Source: CAVQGZ01 sp963714455 (GTDB lineage Bacteria; Actinomycetota; Actinomycetes; Jiangellales; Jiangellaceae). From it: a DNA stretch of 64,000 nucleotides. This document shows, one piece after another, positions 35,779-44,088 of the stretch. The position numbers and the translations under genes were made by a program. Within the stretch, counting starts at the first letter, position 1, and every line of letters begins with the position of its first letter. The notes under the pieces were generated by a model, which saw only the letters and a program-made list of their open reading frames with translations, was not told the DNA's origin and did no database searches. Location: assembly GCA_963714455.1 (NCBI GenBank), contig CAVQON010000021.1:62001-126000 (forward strand), given 5' to 3'.

Positions 35779-36681
35779 TCACGCCTGCGCACGCACCGCC
35801 GGCGCCACCTGCTCGGCGAACAGGGCGAGCTGGGCGTCCACGTCTCCGCTGGCCCACAGCACGAACGCATCGATGCCGTACACCTCGGCGAGCTCGAGCA
35901 GCCGGTCGACCCACATCGAGACCGGTCCGACGATGGCGTCCTCGCGGTCGTCGACCGTGTCGGTGATGGCACCACCCACGTTGTAGACACGCCGGATCGC
36001 CGCCGGGTCACGTCCGGCAGCCAGGGCCGCGTCGTCGAGCAGCTGTGACTTCGCCGCCAGCGTCGAGGGCGGCAGGTAGGCCATGGACGGCACCCAGCCG
36101 TCCGCCTTCTGCCCGATCAGGCGCATCATGCGGTCTCCGTAGCCCCCGACCCAGATGCCCATGTCATGCGCCGGTGCCGGCCCGCCGTGCGCCCCGGCAA
36201 GTCGGTAGTGCTGCCCGGGCACCCGCAGCCCGCGCTCGGTCGACCACAGGGCCCGGATCACGTCGATCGACTCGGCCAGCGCTGCCAGCGCCTCACCCGG
36301 GGTGCGGCGGGGACCGCCGATGCCCTCGATGGCTTCCCACATGCCGCCGGCGCCGAGGCCGAGCTCGAAGCGTCCGTCGGAGAGCAGGTCGATCGTCGCA
36401 GCCTGCTTGGCCAGGGTGGCGGCGTCGCGCAGCGGAAGGTTGGCCACGTCCGGAAAGAGGCGCACCCGTGTCGTCCGGGCGGCCAGGAACGCCAGCAGGG
36501 CGAAGGTGTCGACGAAGCGCCGCTGGTAGGGGTGGTCTTGGATGCCGATGAGGTCGAGCCCGGCCTCGTCGGCGTAGCGGACGCGCCGCAGCAGGGTGTC
36601 GAGGTCGTCGGCTCGGGGCTCCGGGAAGAAGCCCAGCTCGACGGTGGCGGACGGGGTGCCGCTGGTGGCGCCGGACGTCAT
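35779..36681 (-). CDS. LLM-class (F420-type) oxidoreductase
   Basis: A 300-residue luciferase-like monooxygenase-fold protein: 'GLDLIGIQDHPYQRRFVDTF', 'RLFPDVANLPLRDAATLAKQAATIDLLSDGRFELGLGAG' and 'MGIWVGGYGDRMMRLIGQKADGW' are characteristic. In actinobacteria most such proteins use coenzyme F420, though FMN cannot be excluded. Reaction unknown. Confidence 0.87.
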   Translation of the reverse strand: MTSGATSGTPSATVELGFFPEPRADDLDTLLRRVRYADEAGLDLIGIQDHPYQRRFVDTFALLAFLAARTTRVRLFPDVANLPLRDAATLAKQAATIDLLSDGRFELGLGAGGMWEAIEGIGGPRRTPGEALAALAESIDVIRALWSTERGLRVPGQHYRLAGAHGGPAPAHDMGIWVGGYGDRMMRLIGQKADGWVPSMAYLPPSTLAAKSQLLDDAALAAGRDPAAIRRVYNVGGAITDTVDDREDAIVGPVSMWVDRLLELAEVYGIDAFVLWASGDVDAQLALFAEQVAPAVRAQA

Positions 36682-36752
36682 GGCTCGAACGTAGACCTCG
36701 GGCCAGGGGAGTGCCCGCCGGGTCGCGTGGGCCCAGCGGTAGCGTGCCGTGC

Positions 36753-38039
36753 GTGGCGCGCTGGCTGACTCGCGATTACACCGACGGCGACCTCGAAGGC
36801 GTCGTCCACCTCTGGGAGTCGACGTCCGTCCTCGGGCAGGCGTCGGTGTTCACGGTGTCGGAGTGCATCGGGGCCCTGCGCAGCCACGAGCCTGCGGTGG
36901 TCGCGGTCGCGGGCGGCGACGTCGTGGGCGTGGCGCTGGCAACCATCAGCGGAGACCGCGCCTGGGTGACCCGCATCGCCGTGAACCCGGACCATCGGCG
37001 TCAGGGCGTGTCGGCGGGGCTGCTCAGCGCCCTGGAACGCCGGGTGCTCGAACGCGGCGTGCGTCGCCTGGCCTACGTGCTGCCCGAAGGGGACGGGTTC
37101 GAGGTGGGGCTCACCAAGGCCGGCTACACCCGCACCCCGGCCGTGGCCTACTACGAGAAGGTCGAACCGGTCGGGCCGGGTGACGCGCACGTGCTGGAGA
37201 CCCTCGGCGGCGGGGTGCTGCCGGCGGGGTCGTGGGACCGCATCGCCGGGATGGAGACGGAGAAGACGCTGATCGAGCGCCGCGTCGTCCTGCCGTTGCA
37301 GGAGCCCGAGCGGGCGCAGGCGCACGGCGTGCTGCCGCCCCGGGCGATCGTGCTGTTCGGCCCGCCCGGCACCGGCAAGACCACCTTCGCCCGCGGCATC
37401 GCGTCGCGGCTGGGGTGGCCGTTCGTCGAGATCTTCCCGTCCCGCCTGGCCGCCGGTGAGGGCGGGCTGGCCAACGCGTTGCGGGAGGTGTTCTCGCAGA
37501 TCAGCGACCTCGAGCGGGTCGTGCTGTTCATGGACGAGGTCGAAGAGATCGCGCCCATGCGCGAGGGCAAGCCCACGTCGGAGGTGCACGGCGTGACGAA
37601 CGAGCTGCTCAAGCTGATCCCGGCGTTCCGTGAGCGCGACACCCGGCTGCTGGTGGCCGCGACGAACTCGATCCGGTCGATGGACTCGGCCTTCCTGCGC
37701 CCCGGCCGGTTCGACTACCTGATCCCGGTCGGGCCCCCCGACGCCACCGCCAGGGTCGCGCTCTGGAACCGGTTCGTGGCGGGCAGCGAACGGCAGGACG
37801 TCGACGTGAGCATGCTGTCTGCTCGCAGCGAGGGGTTCACCCCGGCCGACATCGAGTACGCCGCGCGGGTGGCGGCGCAGACCGCGTTCGAGCGTGAGGT
37901 CGTGCATGGCGAGCAGGTGGCGTCGCGGGGTGCGTCCACCCAGGAGTACCTGGCCGCGATCAGCCAGGTGCGCCCGACGGTGACGCCGGAGATCCAGGCC
38001 GAGTTCGCCGAAGACATCGGAGCCTTCGCCCGCACCTGA
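36753..38039 (+). CDS. GNAT acetyltransferase-AAA+ ATPase fusion
   Basis: A 428-residue two-domain protein. Residues 1-135 form a GNAT acetyltransferase (acetyl-CoA motif 'VTRIAVNPDHRRQGVSAGLL' at 72-91). Residues 160-428 are an AAA+ ATPase: Walker A GPPGTGKT 203-210, Walker B VVLFMDE ending Asp261-Glu262, sensor-1 Asn305, and arginine finger region 'LRPGRFD'. A fusion of a GNAT domain with a classical AAA module (FtsH/katanin-like in motif pattern) is unusual. GTG start at 36753. The ATPase may remodel the target of acetylation. Confidence 0.85.
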   Translation: MARWLTRDYTDGDLEGVVHLWESTSVLGQASVFTVSECIGALRSHEPAVVAVAGGDVVGVALATISGDRAWVTRIAVNPDHRRQGVSAGLLSALERRVLERGVRRLAYVLPEGDGFEVGLTKAGYTRTPAVAYYEKVEPVGPGDAHVLETLGGGVLPAGSWDRIAGMETEKTLIERRVVLPLQEPERAQAHGVLPPRAIVLFGPPGTGKTTFARGIASRLGWPFVEIFPSRLAAGEGGLANALREVFSQISDLERVVLFMDEVEEIAPMREGKPTSEVHGVTNELLKLIPAFRERDTRLLVAATNSIRSMDSAFLRPGRFDYLIPVGPPDATARVALWNRFVAGSERQDVDVSMLSARSEGFTPADIEYAARVAAQTAFEREVVHGEQVASRGASTQEYLAAISQVRPTVTPEIQAEFAEDIGAFART

Positions 38040-38069
38040 CCCCGCCGTCCCGCGACGACGCGGTCGGGC

Positions 38070-38246
38070 GCGTCAGGGTGCAACCCGGGTGGTGCCCGTC
38101 CCGTCACGGTGCGGCCTGGGTAGCGCACAGCCCGTCAAGGTGCAGTTCAGGTGACGTCAGGGCTGTCGCGGTGCAGCTCGTGTCGTTCTGCGCGCGATCT
38201 AGGTGCGGCATGGGTAGCCCTGGCTACCTGGATGCCGCCTTGACGG
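38070..38246. repeat. Dispersed degenerate repeat, family 2, copy A
   Basis: Between the convergent GNAT-AAA and membrane-protein genes, five degenerate units of the pattern GTCRMGGTGCRGYYYRGGT run in series (from about 38070, 38104, 38133, 38165 and 38195), ending in a palindromic unit at 38201-38246 with GGTAGCC/GGCTACC arms. The last unit is nearly identical, inverted, to 52798-52842. It supplies the final codons and stop of the minus-strand membrane protein. Confidence 0.7.
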
Positions 38247-38706
38247 GCTCGACCGGACAGGCGACCTCGCCGCGCAGGCGGACGCGCAGCGCCCACAGCA
38301 GCAGCACCACGCCGATCGCGGCCAGGTAGGGCTGGACCGGCGCGAACCACTGCATGGCTCCGGTCGTGCCCAGCGCCAGCAGCACGAGCTTGTTGCAGAC
38401 GGGGCATCCGACCGCGAGGTAGGCGACGAAACCGCCAACGGCGCCGAGCTTGCCGGGGGAGTCCACGGCCTCGGCGGCGGGGTTGCCGGTGCGGATGTAC
38501 GTCGCGGCGAGCAGGCCCCCGAGCACGGCGGCGACGACCAGCGCCGGGTACGACCACCAGGTGACCTCGATCGAGCGTCCGAACACCGGGTTGGGCACGA
38601 CGTCGGTGGGCAGGCCGATCAGCAGCAGGGTGGCCACGGTGGCGACCCCAGCCACCCACCAGCGGCGTGCCGGCCAGGCACGCAGCGCCATCACCGTGTC
38701 GGACAT
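38224..38706 (-). CDS. Small membrane protein with CPVC motif, CsoR-type operator upstream
   Basis: A 160-residue membrane protein with four probable helices (about 17-33, 51-68, 92-112, 122-142). The third carries 'GCPVCNK', a CxxC motif inside or at the edge of the membrane, and a further Cys is near the C-terminus. A perfect CsoR/CstR-type operator overlaps its -10 box, so it should respond to copper or reactive sulfur. Function unknown; a role in metal or thiol handling is inferred. ATG at 38706, probably leaderless. Confidence 0.75.
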   Translation of the reverse strand: MSDTVMALRAWPARRWWVAGVATVATLLLIGLPTDVVPNPVFGRSIEVTWWSYPALVVAAVLGGLLAATYIRTGNPAAEAVDSPGKLGAVGGFVAYLAVGCPVCNKLVLLALGTTGAMQWFAPVQPYLAAIGVVLLLWALRVRLRGEVACPVEPVKAASR

Positions 38707-38712
38707 GGCCGA

Positions 38713-38731
38713 AGAATACCCCAGGGGGTAT
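38713..38731 (-). promoter_or_regulatory. CsoR/CstR-type operator over the -10 box
   Basis: ATACCCC-AG-GGGGTAT (38716-38731) is a perfect 7-2-7 palindrome of the type bound by CsoR-family repressors (Cu(I) sensor CsoR or persulfide sensor CstR). It overlaps TATTCT (38718-38713 on the minus strand), a -10 box 7 nt from the ATG at 38706. An identical arrangement occurs at 63783-63798. Confidence 0.82.
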
Positions 38732-38761
38732 CGACTCGCAGGCTGTCCGCTCCCGGTCCCG

Positions 38762-39742
38762 CTACTCGCGCGTTCGACCGCGCGCCCGCAGTCGGGCACC
38801 CGGCAGGGTGGGTGCGGCCAGGCGTCCGCCGTCGTAGCCGGTCACCTCGCCGAAGCGGACGTCGGCGGCCTGCCAGTCCGACCGAGCCGTGGCGACGTCG
38901 TCATGGCTGGCACCGACGAAGTTCCACCACATCACGATCTGCTCGGTGAAGGGCTCGCCGCCGATGAGCAGCGCCCGCGCCGGCCCGCCGGCCCGCACGT
39001 CGAGGGAACCAGCACCCGGCGGCAGGTAGAGCAGCTCGCCGAAGGCGACGGGGCGACCGTCCACCTCGAGGTCCCCGTCCATGGCCAGCACGGCATGCTC
39101 GAACGCGGGGTCGAGGGGCAAGGTGGCGGGTGCGTCGGCGCGCAGCGTGACCTCGGCCCCCACGAGAGGGGTGTACGTGGTCGCCGACGACGTGGCGTCG
39201 CCGACCGAGCCCATCACCACCCGGACGCGCGCCCCGCCGATCTCGACGACCGGCAGGTCGGCGTGGTGCTCGAACGCGGGTGCGACGCCCCGCGCAGCAG
39301 CGGGCAGGGCTACCCAGAGCTGCACCCCGAACAGGCTCTGCGTCGTGCGATCGGCCGGCGGCGGCGTCTCCTCCGAGTGCGAGATGCCGTGCCCGGCCGT
39401 CATCAGGTTGAGCTGGCCCGGGGCGACCATCTGGGTGCTGCCGAGCGAGTCGCGGTGCAGAACCTCGCCCGCCATCAGCCACGAGACGGTCTGCAGACCG
39501 GTGTGCGGGTGCGGTGGGACGTCCATGCCCGACGCGCCGGTGAGGTCGGTCGGGCCGTAGTGGTCGACGAAGCACCACGCCCCGACCATTCGCCGGTCAC
39601 GGTGCGGCAGGGTGCGGCGCACGGTCATCGCCCGCGGACCGCCCAGCGGCACTTCCCGCGGGGCCAGCAGCTCGGGCTCGTGTCGTGTGGTGGTCGCACC
39701 GCCGCACTCGGTCTCGGCCGGACGCAGGTCGAGGTTGCTCAT
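38762..39742 (-). CDS. Pirin-family protein
   Basis: A 326-residue bicupin of the pirin family. 'HPHTGLQTVSWLMAGEVLHRDSLGS' contains the N-terminal cupin metal ligands (His-x-His, later Glu/His), followed by 'TAGHGISHSEETP'. Pirins bind Fe or other metals and some have quercetinase activity; bacterial roles are diverse. It follows a second pirin gene by 19 bp (tandem duplication), so they form a two-gene operon. Confidence 0.92.
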   Translation of the reverse strand: MSNLDLRPAETECGGATTTRHEPELLAPREVPLGGPRAMTVRRTLPHRDRRMVGAWCFVDHYGPTDLTGASGMDVPPHPHTGLQTVSWLMAGEVLHRDSLGSTQMVAPGQLNLMTAGHGISHSEETPPPADRTTQSLFGVQLWVALPAAARGVAPAFEHHADLPVVEIGGARVRVVMGSVGDATSSATTYTPLVGAEVTLRADAPATLPLDPAFEHAVLAMDGDLEVDGRPVAFGELLYLPPGAGSLDVRAGGPARALLIGGEPFTEQIVMWWNFVGASHDDVATARSDWQAADVRFGEVTGYDGGRLAAPTLPGARLRARGRTRE

Positions 39743-39761
39743 CGACTCAGCCTCCTCCTGA

Positions 39762-40736
39762 CTACAGGACGTCGTGCCCGGGGCGCGGCTCGGCCGGGAT
39801 CGTCCCGAGCTTGCCGGCCTGGAAGTCCTCGTAGGCCTGTACCAGCTCGGCGCGGGTGTTCATCACGAACGGTCCGTAGGCAGCCACCGGCTCGCGGATC
39901 GGCTGCCCACCCAGGATGAGCACGTCCAGGTTCGGGCTGCGCGACTCCTGCAGCACGTCGGCGCGCACCGTGACGGTGTCGCCCGCGCCGAGGGCGGCCA
40001 GCTGGCCCATCCCGATGGGTCGGCCCGCACTGCTCACCGTCCCGGTGCCGGCCAGCGCGTAGACGAGCGCGTTGAAGTCCGGACGCCACGGCAGGCGCAG
40101 CTCGGCGCCCGGCGAGAGCGTCGCGTGCACGAGGGTGATCGGCGTGTGGGTGCTGCCCGGACCCTCGTGCTCCCCGACCCGTCCAGCGATGACGCGCAGC
40201 AGCGTGCCGCCGTCCGCCGAGCGGACGAGCGAGACGTTGCCCGCCTTGATGTCCTGGTAGCGCGGCGGCGACCACTTCTTGGATGCCGGAAGGTTGACCC
40301 ACAGCTGGAAGCCGTGGAACAGCCCGCCGCTCATCACGACGTGCTCGGGCGGCGTCTCGATGTGCAGCAAGCCGCTGCCGGCAGTCATCCACTGCGTGTC
40401 GCCGTCGGCGATCAGCCCGCCGCCGCCGTGGCTGTCCTGGTGGATCAGCATGCCGTCCAGCATGTAGGTGACGGTCTCGAAGCCGCGGTGCGGGTGCCAC
40501 GGCGTGCCCTTCGGCTCGCCGGGGGCGTACTCCACCTCGCCCATCTGGTCCATGTGGATGAACGGGTCGAGCACGCGAAGGTCGACGCCGGCGAAGGCGC
40601 GGCGGACCGGAAAGCCCTCGCCCTCGTACCCGGACGGTGCGGTGGTCAGCGACACGACGGCGCGGTCGCGCGCTCCGTTGGTCGGAGTGGTGACCGCGGG
40701 CACGCTCAGGACGTTCTCGACGGTGACGGCAGGCAT
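39762..40736 (-). CDS. Pirin-family protein
   Basis: A 324-residue pirin. The N-terminal cupin has 'HPHRGFETVTYMLDGMLIHQDSHGG' and 'TAGSGLLHIETP', with the expected His ligands and Glu. It differs substantially from the downstream pirin, so the duplication is not recent. ATG at 40736 follows GGAGG. A MarR-like palindrome lies in the upstream region. Confidence 0.93.
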   Translation of the reverse strand: MPAVTVENVLSVPAVTTPTNGARDRAVVSLTTAPSGYEGEGFPVRRAFAGVDLRVLDPFIHMDQMGEVEYAPGEPKGTPWHPHRGFETVTYMLDGMLIHQDSHGGGGLIADGDTQWMTAGSGLLHIETPPEHVVMSGGLFHGFQLWVNLPASKKWSPPRYQDIKAGNVSLVRSADGGTLLRVIAGRVGEHEGPGSTHTPITLVHATLSPGAELRLPWRPDFNALVYALAGTGTVSSAGRPIGMGQLAALGAGDTVTVRADVLQESRSPNLDVLILGGQPIREPVAAYGPFVMNTRAELVQAYEDFQAGKLGTIPAEPRPGHDVL

Positions 40737-40766
40737 GGCGACCTCCAAGTGGTGTGCCTCGTAAGG

Positions 40767-40784
40767 TAGTTGCTTCGTCAACAA
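40767..40784. promoter_or_regulatory. Imperfect palindrome, possible MarR-type operator
   Basis: TAGTTGCTTCGTCAACAA has inverted arms TAGTTG and CAACAA (5 of 6 pairs) around a 6-bp centre, between the divergent pirin and NAD(P)-binding genes. The arrangement resembles MarR-family sites often found before pirin genes in actinobacteria. Confidence 0.4.
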
Positions 40785-40837
40785 AAGGGAAGTGGGGGCC
40801 ATTCCCTCAGCCGACAGCCCGCGACTACGGTCGGGCC

Positions 40838-41482
40838 ATGCGGGTTGTGGTGCTCGGCGCGGCAGGACAGACCGGACGACTCGTCGTGGACGGGCTGGTC
40901 GCCCTCGGCCACGACGTACGTGCGGTCGTCCGGCGCGACGACCAGGCGGAGGCGGCCGTGGCCCGAGGGGCCGCTGCGTTCGTCGCCGACGTGGCCCAGC
41001 TCGGCCCCAGCGAGATGCCGGAGCTGTTCCACGGGGCAGACGCGGCGGTATGGGCGGCGGCTGCGGGCTACGGCGCCGACCCCGAGCTCGTCGACGGCGA
41101 CGCGTGCATCGCTGCCCAGCAGGCCGCCGACGAGGCCGGGGTGGGCCGCTGGGTGCAGATCTCGTCCATGTACGCCGACCGGCCCGACCTCGGACCGCCG
41201 TTCCTTCAGCCGGTGCTACGGGCGAAGCACCGCTCCGACGTCGCCGTGACGCAGACCGGCCTGGGCTGGACCGTCATCCGCGCCGGGGGCATGACCAACG
41301 ACATCGGCACCGGCCAGGTGTACCTGGGCAGCCTGCTCGACAGCGGGACGGTCCCGCGGGCCGACGTCGCGGCCGTCGCCCTGGCCTGCCTCACGACGCC
41401 GTCCGCCGCCTGCTCCGCGTTCGACCTCGTGAGTGGGATGACACCGGTCGACGTGGCGCTGGCGGCGCACGCGTCGGAATGA
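40838..41482 (+). CDS. NAD(P)-binding atypical SDR
   Basis: A 214-residue Rossmann-fold protein: 'VVVLGAAGQTGRLVVDGLVALGHDVRAVVRR' is the NAD(P)-binding segment (GxxGxTG) of the NmrA/YwnB-like atypical short-chain dehydrogenases. The central Tyr-x3-Lys catalytic pair is absent, typical of this group, which serve as reductases or redox-sensing regulators. ATG at 40838. Divergent from the pirin operon. Confidence 0.85.
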   Translation: MRVVVLGAAGQTGRLVVDGLVALGHDVRAVVRRDDQAEAAVARGAAAFVADVAQLGPSEMPELFHGADAAVWAAAAGYGADPELVDGDACIAAQQAADEAGVGRWVQISSMYADRPDLGPPFLQPVLRAKHRSDVAVTQTGLGWTVIRAGGMTNDIGTGQVYLGSLLDSGTVPRADVAAVALACLTTPSAACSAFDLVSGMTPVDVALAAHASE

Positions 41483-41509
41483 GCCGATGCTGCACGGGGT
41501 TGGGACGCC

Positions 41510-42730
41510 GTGACTGCTGAGCCGCGATCGTCGCAACCGGTCCTTCTCTACGGAGCGGACTGGTGCCCGGACTGCCGCCGGTCGAAGCGCTTTCTGAGCG
41601 ACCAACGCATCCCGTTCACCTACATCGACCTCGAGGCACACCCCGAGGCGACGCAGGAGGTCGAACGGCGCAACGGCGGCAAGCGGATCATCCCGACGAT
41701 CGTGCTCGGCGACGGAAGCCACGTCGCGGAGCCGAGCAACGCCGAGCTGGCCGATGCGCTGGGGCTCCCTCGGGCGGCCGCCGCCGACACCTACGACGTG
41801 GTGATCGTCGGTGGTGGACCGACGGGGCTGACCACCGCGATCTACACGGCCCGGGAGAACCTGCGCACGCTGGTGGTCGACCGATCGGCCCTCGGCGGCC
41901 AGGCCGGCGTGACCGAGCGTCTCGACAACTACCCGGGGTTCCCCGAGGGGATCGGCGGGGCCGAGCTCGCCGACCGAATGGCAACCCAGGCGGCTCGCTA
42001 CGGTGTCGAGCTTCTGCAGGCAGTGGACGTCGTGTCGGTGGAGTCCGGTGACGCCGGGGTGAACGTCCGTCTCGCCACGGGGCAGCATCTGCAAGCCGGC
42101 GCAGCTGTGCTGGCCACCGGGTCGACGTACCGGCTCACGGGCGCTGCGGGGGAGGACGACCTGATCGGCTCGGGGGTGCACTTCTGCGCGACGTGCGACG
42201 GCCCGTTCTACTCCGGGGCCGACGAGGTGGTGGTCGTGGGTGGCGGCAACAGCGGGCTGGAGGAGGGCCTGTTCCTGACCCAGTTCGCCGAGCACGTGAC
42301 TGTCGTCGAGTACGCCGACGCCCTGGGGGGCAGCCGGTTGCTGCAAGGCAAGGTGGCCGCCCACCCGAAGATGACCGTGGTCACCGGCACCGAGGTGGCT
42401 GCTTTCACCGCCGACGACGCGGGCCGGCTCGCCGGCGTCCGGCTGCGTGACCGGGCCACCGGCGCCGAACGGGACCACGCTGCTGCGGGTGCCTTCGTGT
42501 TCGTCGGGCTCGACCCGAACACCGGATGGCTCGACGGTGCCGTCGAGACGGACGCCCGCGGGTTCGTCGTCACCGACCGCACGTTCGCGACCTCGCTGCC
42601 CGGCGTTTTCGCCGCCGGCGACGTGCGGGCGGGGTCGACCAAGCAGCTGGCCTCCGCAGTCGGTGAAGGTGCGGCGGTAGCGCTGCAGATGCGCTACCAC
42701 CTCGATTCCCAGACGAGCGCCCCCACGTGA
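41510..42730 (+). CDS. Glutaredoxin-thioredoxin reductase fusion
   Basis: A 406-residue fusion. Residues 10-85 are a glutaredoxin/mycoredoxin-like domain with active site CPDC (Cys19-Cys22); residues 94-406 are a thioredoxin-reductase domain with FAD motif GGGPTG (101-106) and active-site CATC (Cys226-Cys229). Joining the two would let electrons pass from NADPH through FAD and CATC to the glutaredoxin disulfide within one chain. Mycoredoxin-like (CPDC) proteins reduce mixed disulfides of mycothiol in actinobacteria. GTG start. Confidence 0.9.
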   Translation: MTAEPRSSQPVLLYGADWCPDCRRSKRFLSDQRIPFTYIDLEAHPEATQEVERRNGGKRIIPTIVLGDGSHVAEPSNAELADALGLPRAAAADTYDVVIVGGGPTGLTTAIYTARENLRTLVVDRSALGGQAGVTERLDNYPGFPEGIGGAELADRMATQAARYGVELLQAVDVVSVESGDAGVNVRLATGQHLQAGAAVLATGSTYRLTGAAGEDDLIGSGVHFCATCDGPFYSGADEVVVVGGGNSGLEEGLFLTQFAEHVTVVEYADALGGSRLLQGKVAAHPKMTVVTGTEVAAFTADDAGRLAGVRLRDRATGAERDHAAAGAFVFVGLDPNTGWLDGAVETDARGFVVTDRTFATSLPGVFAAGDVRAGSTKQLASAVGEGAAVALQMRYHLDSQTSAPT

Positions 42731-43218
42731 TCGACAAGGCGGCCACGCGTCCGCTGCTGCGTCCGATGACGCCGGCTGACGCCGCGGTTGTCGCGACGTG
42801 GACGTACCCGCCGCCCCACGACCTCTACGACGCGACCGGCGACGCTGGCGAGTACGAGCCGCCGGATGCCGACGGCCACGGCTACTGGGTCATCGACGCC
42901 GACGACGGCTCGGGTGTCATCGCGTTCGTGTGCCTCGGGCCTGAGGGACGCGTCCCTGGCCAGGACGACGAGCCGGGCACGCTGGACGTCGGGATGGGCG
43001 TGCGACCGGACGCAGTGTCGCAGGGGGTCGCCGGCCGGCTCGTTGCTCCCATCGTGGCGGTCGTGGTGTCCACCTGGCGACCGACGCGGCTACGCACCGC
43101 CGTGGCAGCGTTCAACGAGCGGTCGTTGCGGCTGTGCAGGGCCGCGGGCATGCGGGAGCGACGGCGATTCGGGGGTCCGGCTGGACGGGAGTTCGTCGAG
43201 CTGGTGGCTGAGCTCTAG
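42727..43218 (+). CDS. GNAT-family acetyltransferase
   Basis: A 163-residue GNAT-fold protein with GTG start, overlapping the Grx-TrxR stop by 4 bp. The C-terminal part 'AAFNERSLRLCRAAGMRERRRF' matches the RimJ/RimL-type end motif; the acetyl-CoA loop is less typical (GVRPDAVSQGVAGRLV). Substrate unknown; coupling to the redox fusion suggests co-expression only. Confidence 0.78.
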   Translation: MIDKAATRPLLRPMTPADAAVVATWTYPPPHDLYDATGDAGEYEPPDADGHGYWVIDADDGSGVIAFVCLGPEGRVPGQDDEPGTLDVGMGVRPDAVSQGVAGRLVAPIVAVVVSTWRPTRLRTAVAAFNERSLRLCRAAGMRERRRFGGPAGREFVELVAEL

Positions 43219-43448
43219 GCGCAGCAGCCGCCGCCGCAGCATCCGCCACCGGAGCCGCCGGAGCCACTCGCCTGGGGCGCACGCGGGGCTGGGGTGCTGG
43301 AGGAGACGAGCGCGCCGGCCATCGACAGCAGGCGGGTCGTGTCGCTGTGACCCTGCGGGCAGGTCGCCGGGTCGTTGGAGGCGATCATGGGCCGCTGCTC
43401 GGTGAACGTCGTCCCGCAGGACCGGCAGCGAAACTCGTACGTCGGCAT
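43215..43448 (-). CDS. FmdB-family zinc ribbon protein
   Basis: A 77-residue protein beginning MPTYEFRCRSCG, the FmdB signature, with Cys8, Cys11, Cys30 and His34 as likely zinc ligands (the last Cys replaced by His in CPQGH). A flexible linker leads to a cysteine-rich tail GGGCCGGGCCA, which is unusual for its four clustered cysteines. Small zinc ribbons of this type are putative regulators. Confidence 0.85.
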   Translation of the reverse strand: MPTYEFRCRSCGTTFTEQRPMIASNDPATCPQGHSDTTRLLSMAGALVSSSTPAPRAPQASGSGGSGGGCCGGGCCA

Positions 43449-43569
43449 AGGCCCATCGTAGGGGCTGCTTGCGTGACGACAGTGACGCGTTAGCACTCGT
43501 GGGACCTTGTCTGCTAGCCGTCCCAGCCCCCATGATGCGCCGATCAGCCTCGTGAGGAGGTGGCGACAC

Positions 43570-44088
43570 ATGACCGACACGGTGAGCCTGGCGCCGTTCG
43601 CGCGCCGAGACATGACCCTGGCCGGCTTCGTCATGTCGGGCCGGTGGCCGCAGTCGACCCGTGAGTGGGCGCAGGTGCTGCTCATGGCTGTGCGGCTGGC
43701 GGCGGTGCCCGGCTTCGTCCCGACGACGTCGCTGTTCCTTGCGCTGGACGAGGTTCCGGACGAACCGGCACCGGGCAGCGTCGGCATGCTCACCAACTCC
43801 GGGCCGCTGCTGGGGGACGCCGCGCCGCGGCCCGGCAGCATCACCACCCCGCCGGCGCTGTTCGTGCTGCACCCGCCCGACGAGACGCGGCCCTCCACGC
43901 CGGAGGCCGAGGGCGCGGCCAGCGGCTGCCTGCTGCTGCCGGGCCTGCCGCACCTGGGCATCGAGCATCGCGCAGCCTGGGTCGAGGCCGAGTCGGACGG
44001 CACCGTCACCAAGCTCGTCAGCAGCGTCGGGGTGCGGACGTCCGACGACATCGACCTCGCCGTGATGGCCGCGCTACTGGCCGCCTGA
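43570..44088 (+). CDS. Hypothetical protein
   Basis: A 172-residue protein starting MTDTVSLAPF at 43570, preceded by AGGAGG. It is soluble, with Pro-rich stretches and no signal peptide or recognised domain; 'FVMSGRWPQSTREWAQVLLMAVRLAAVPGF' near the N-terminus is the most hydrophobic region. It overlaps the convergent HepT gene by 15 bp. Function unknown. Confidence 0.55.
   Translation: MTDTVSLAPFARRDMTLAGFVMSGRWPQSTREWAQVLLMAVRLAAVPGFVPTTSLFLALDEVPDEPAPGSVGMLTNSGPLLGDAAPRPGSITTPPALFVLHPPDETRPSTPEAEGAASGCLLLPGLPHLGIEHRAAWVEAESDGTVTKLVSSVGVRTSDDIDLAVMAALLAA

Noticed and set aside
43490..43498. TTAGCACTC, resembling half of a CIRCE (HrcA) operator
   Set aside because: The required inverted GAGTGCTAA after a 9-bp spacer is absent.
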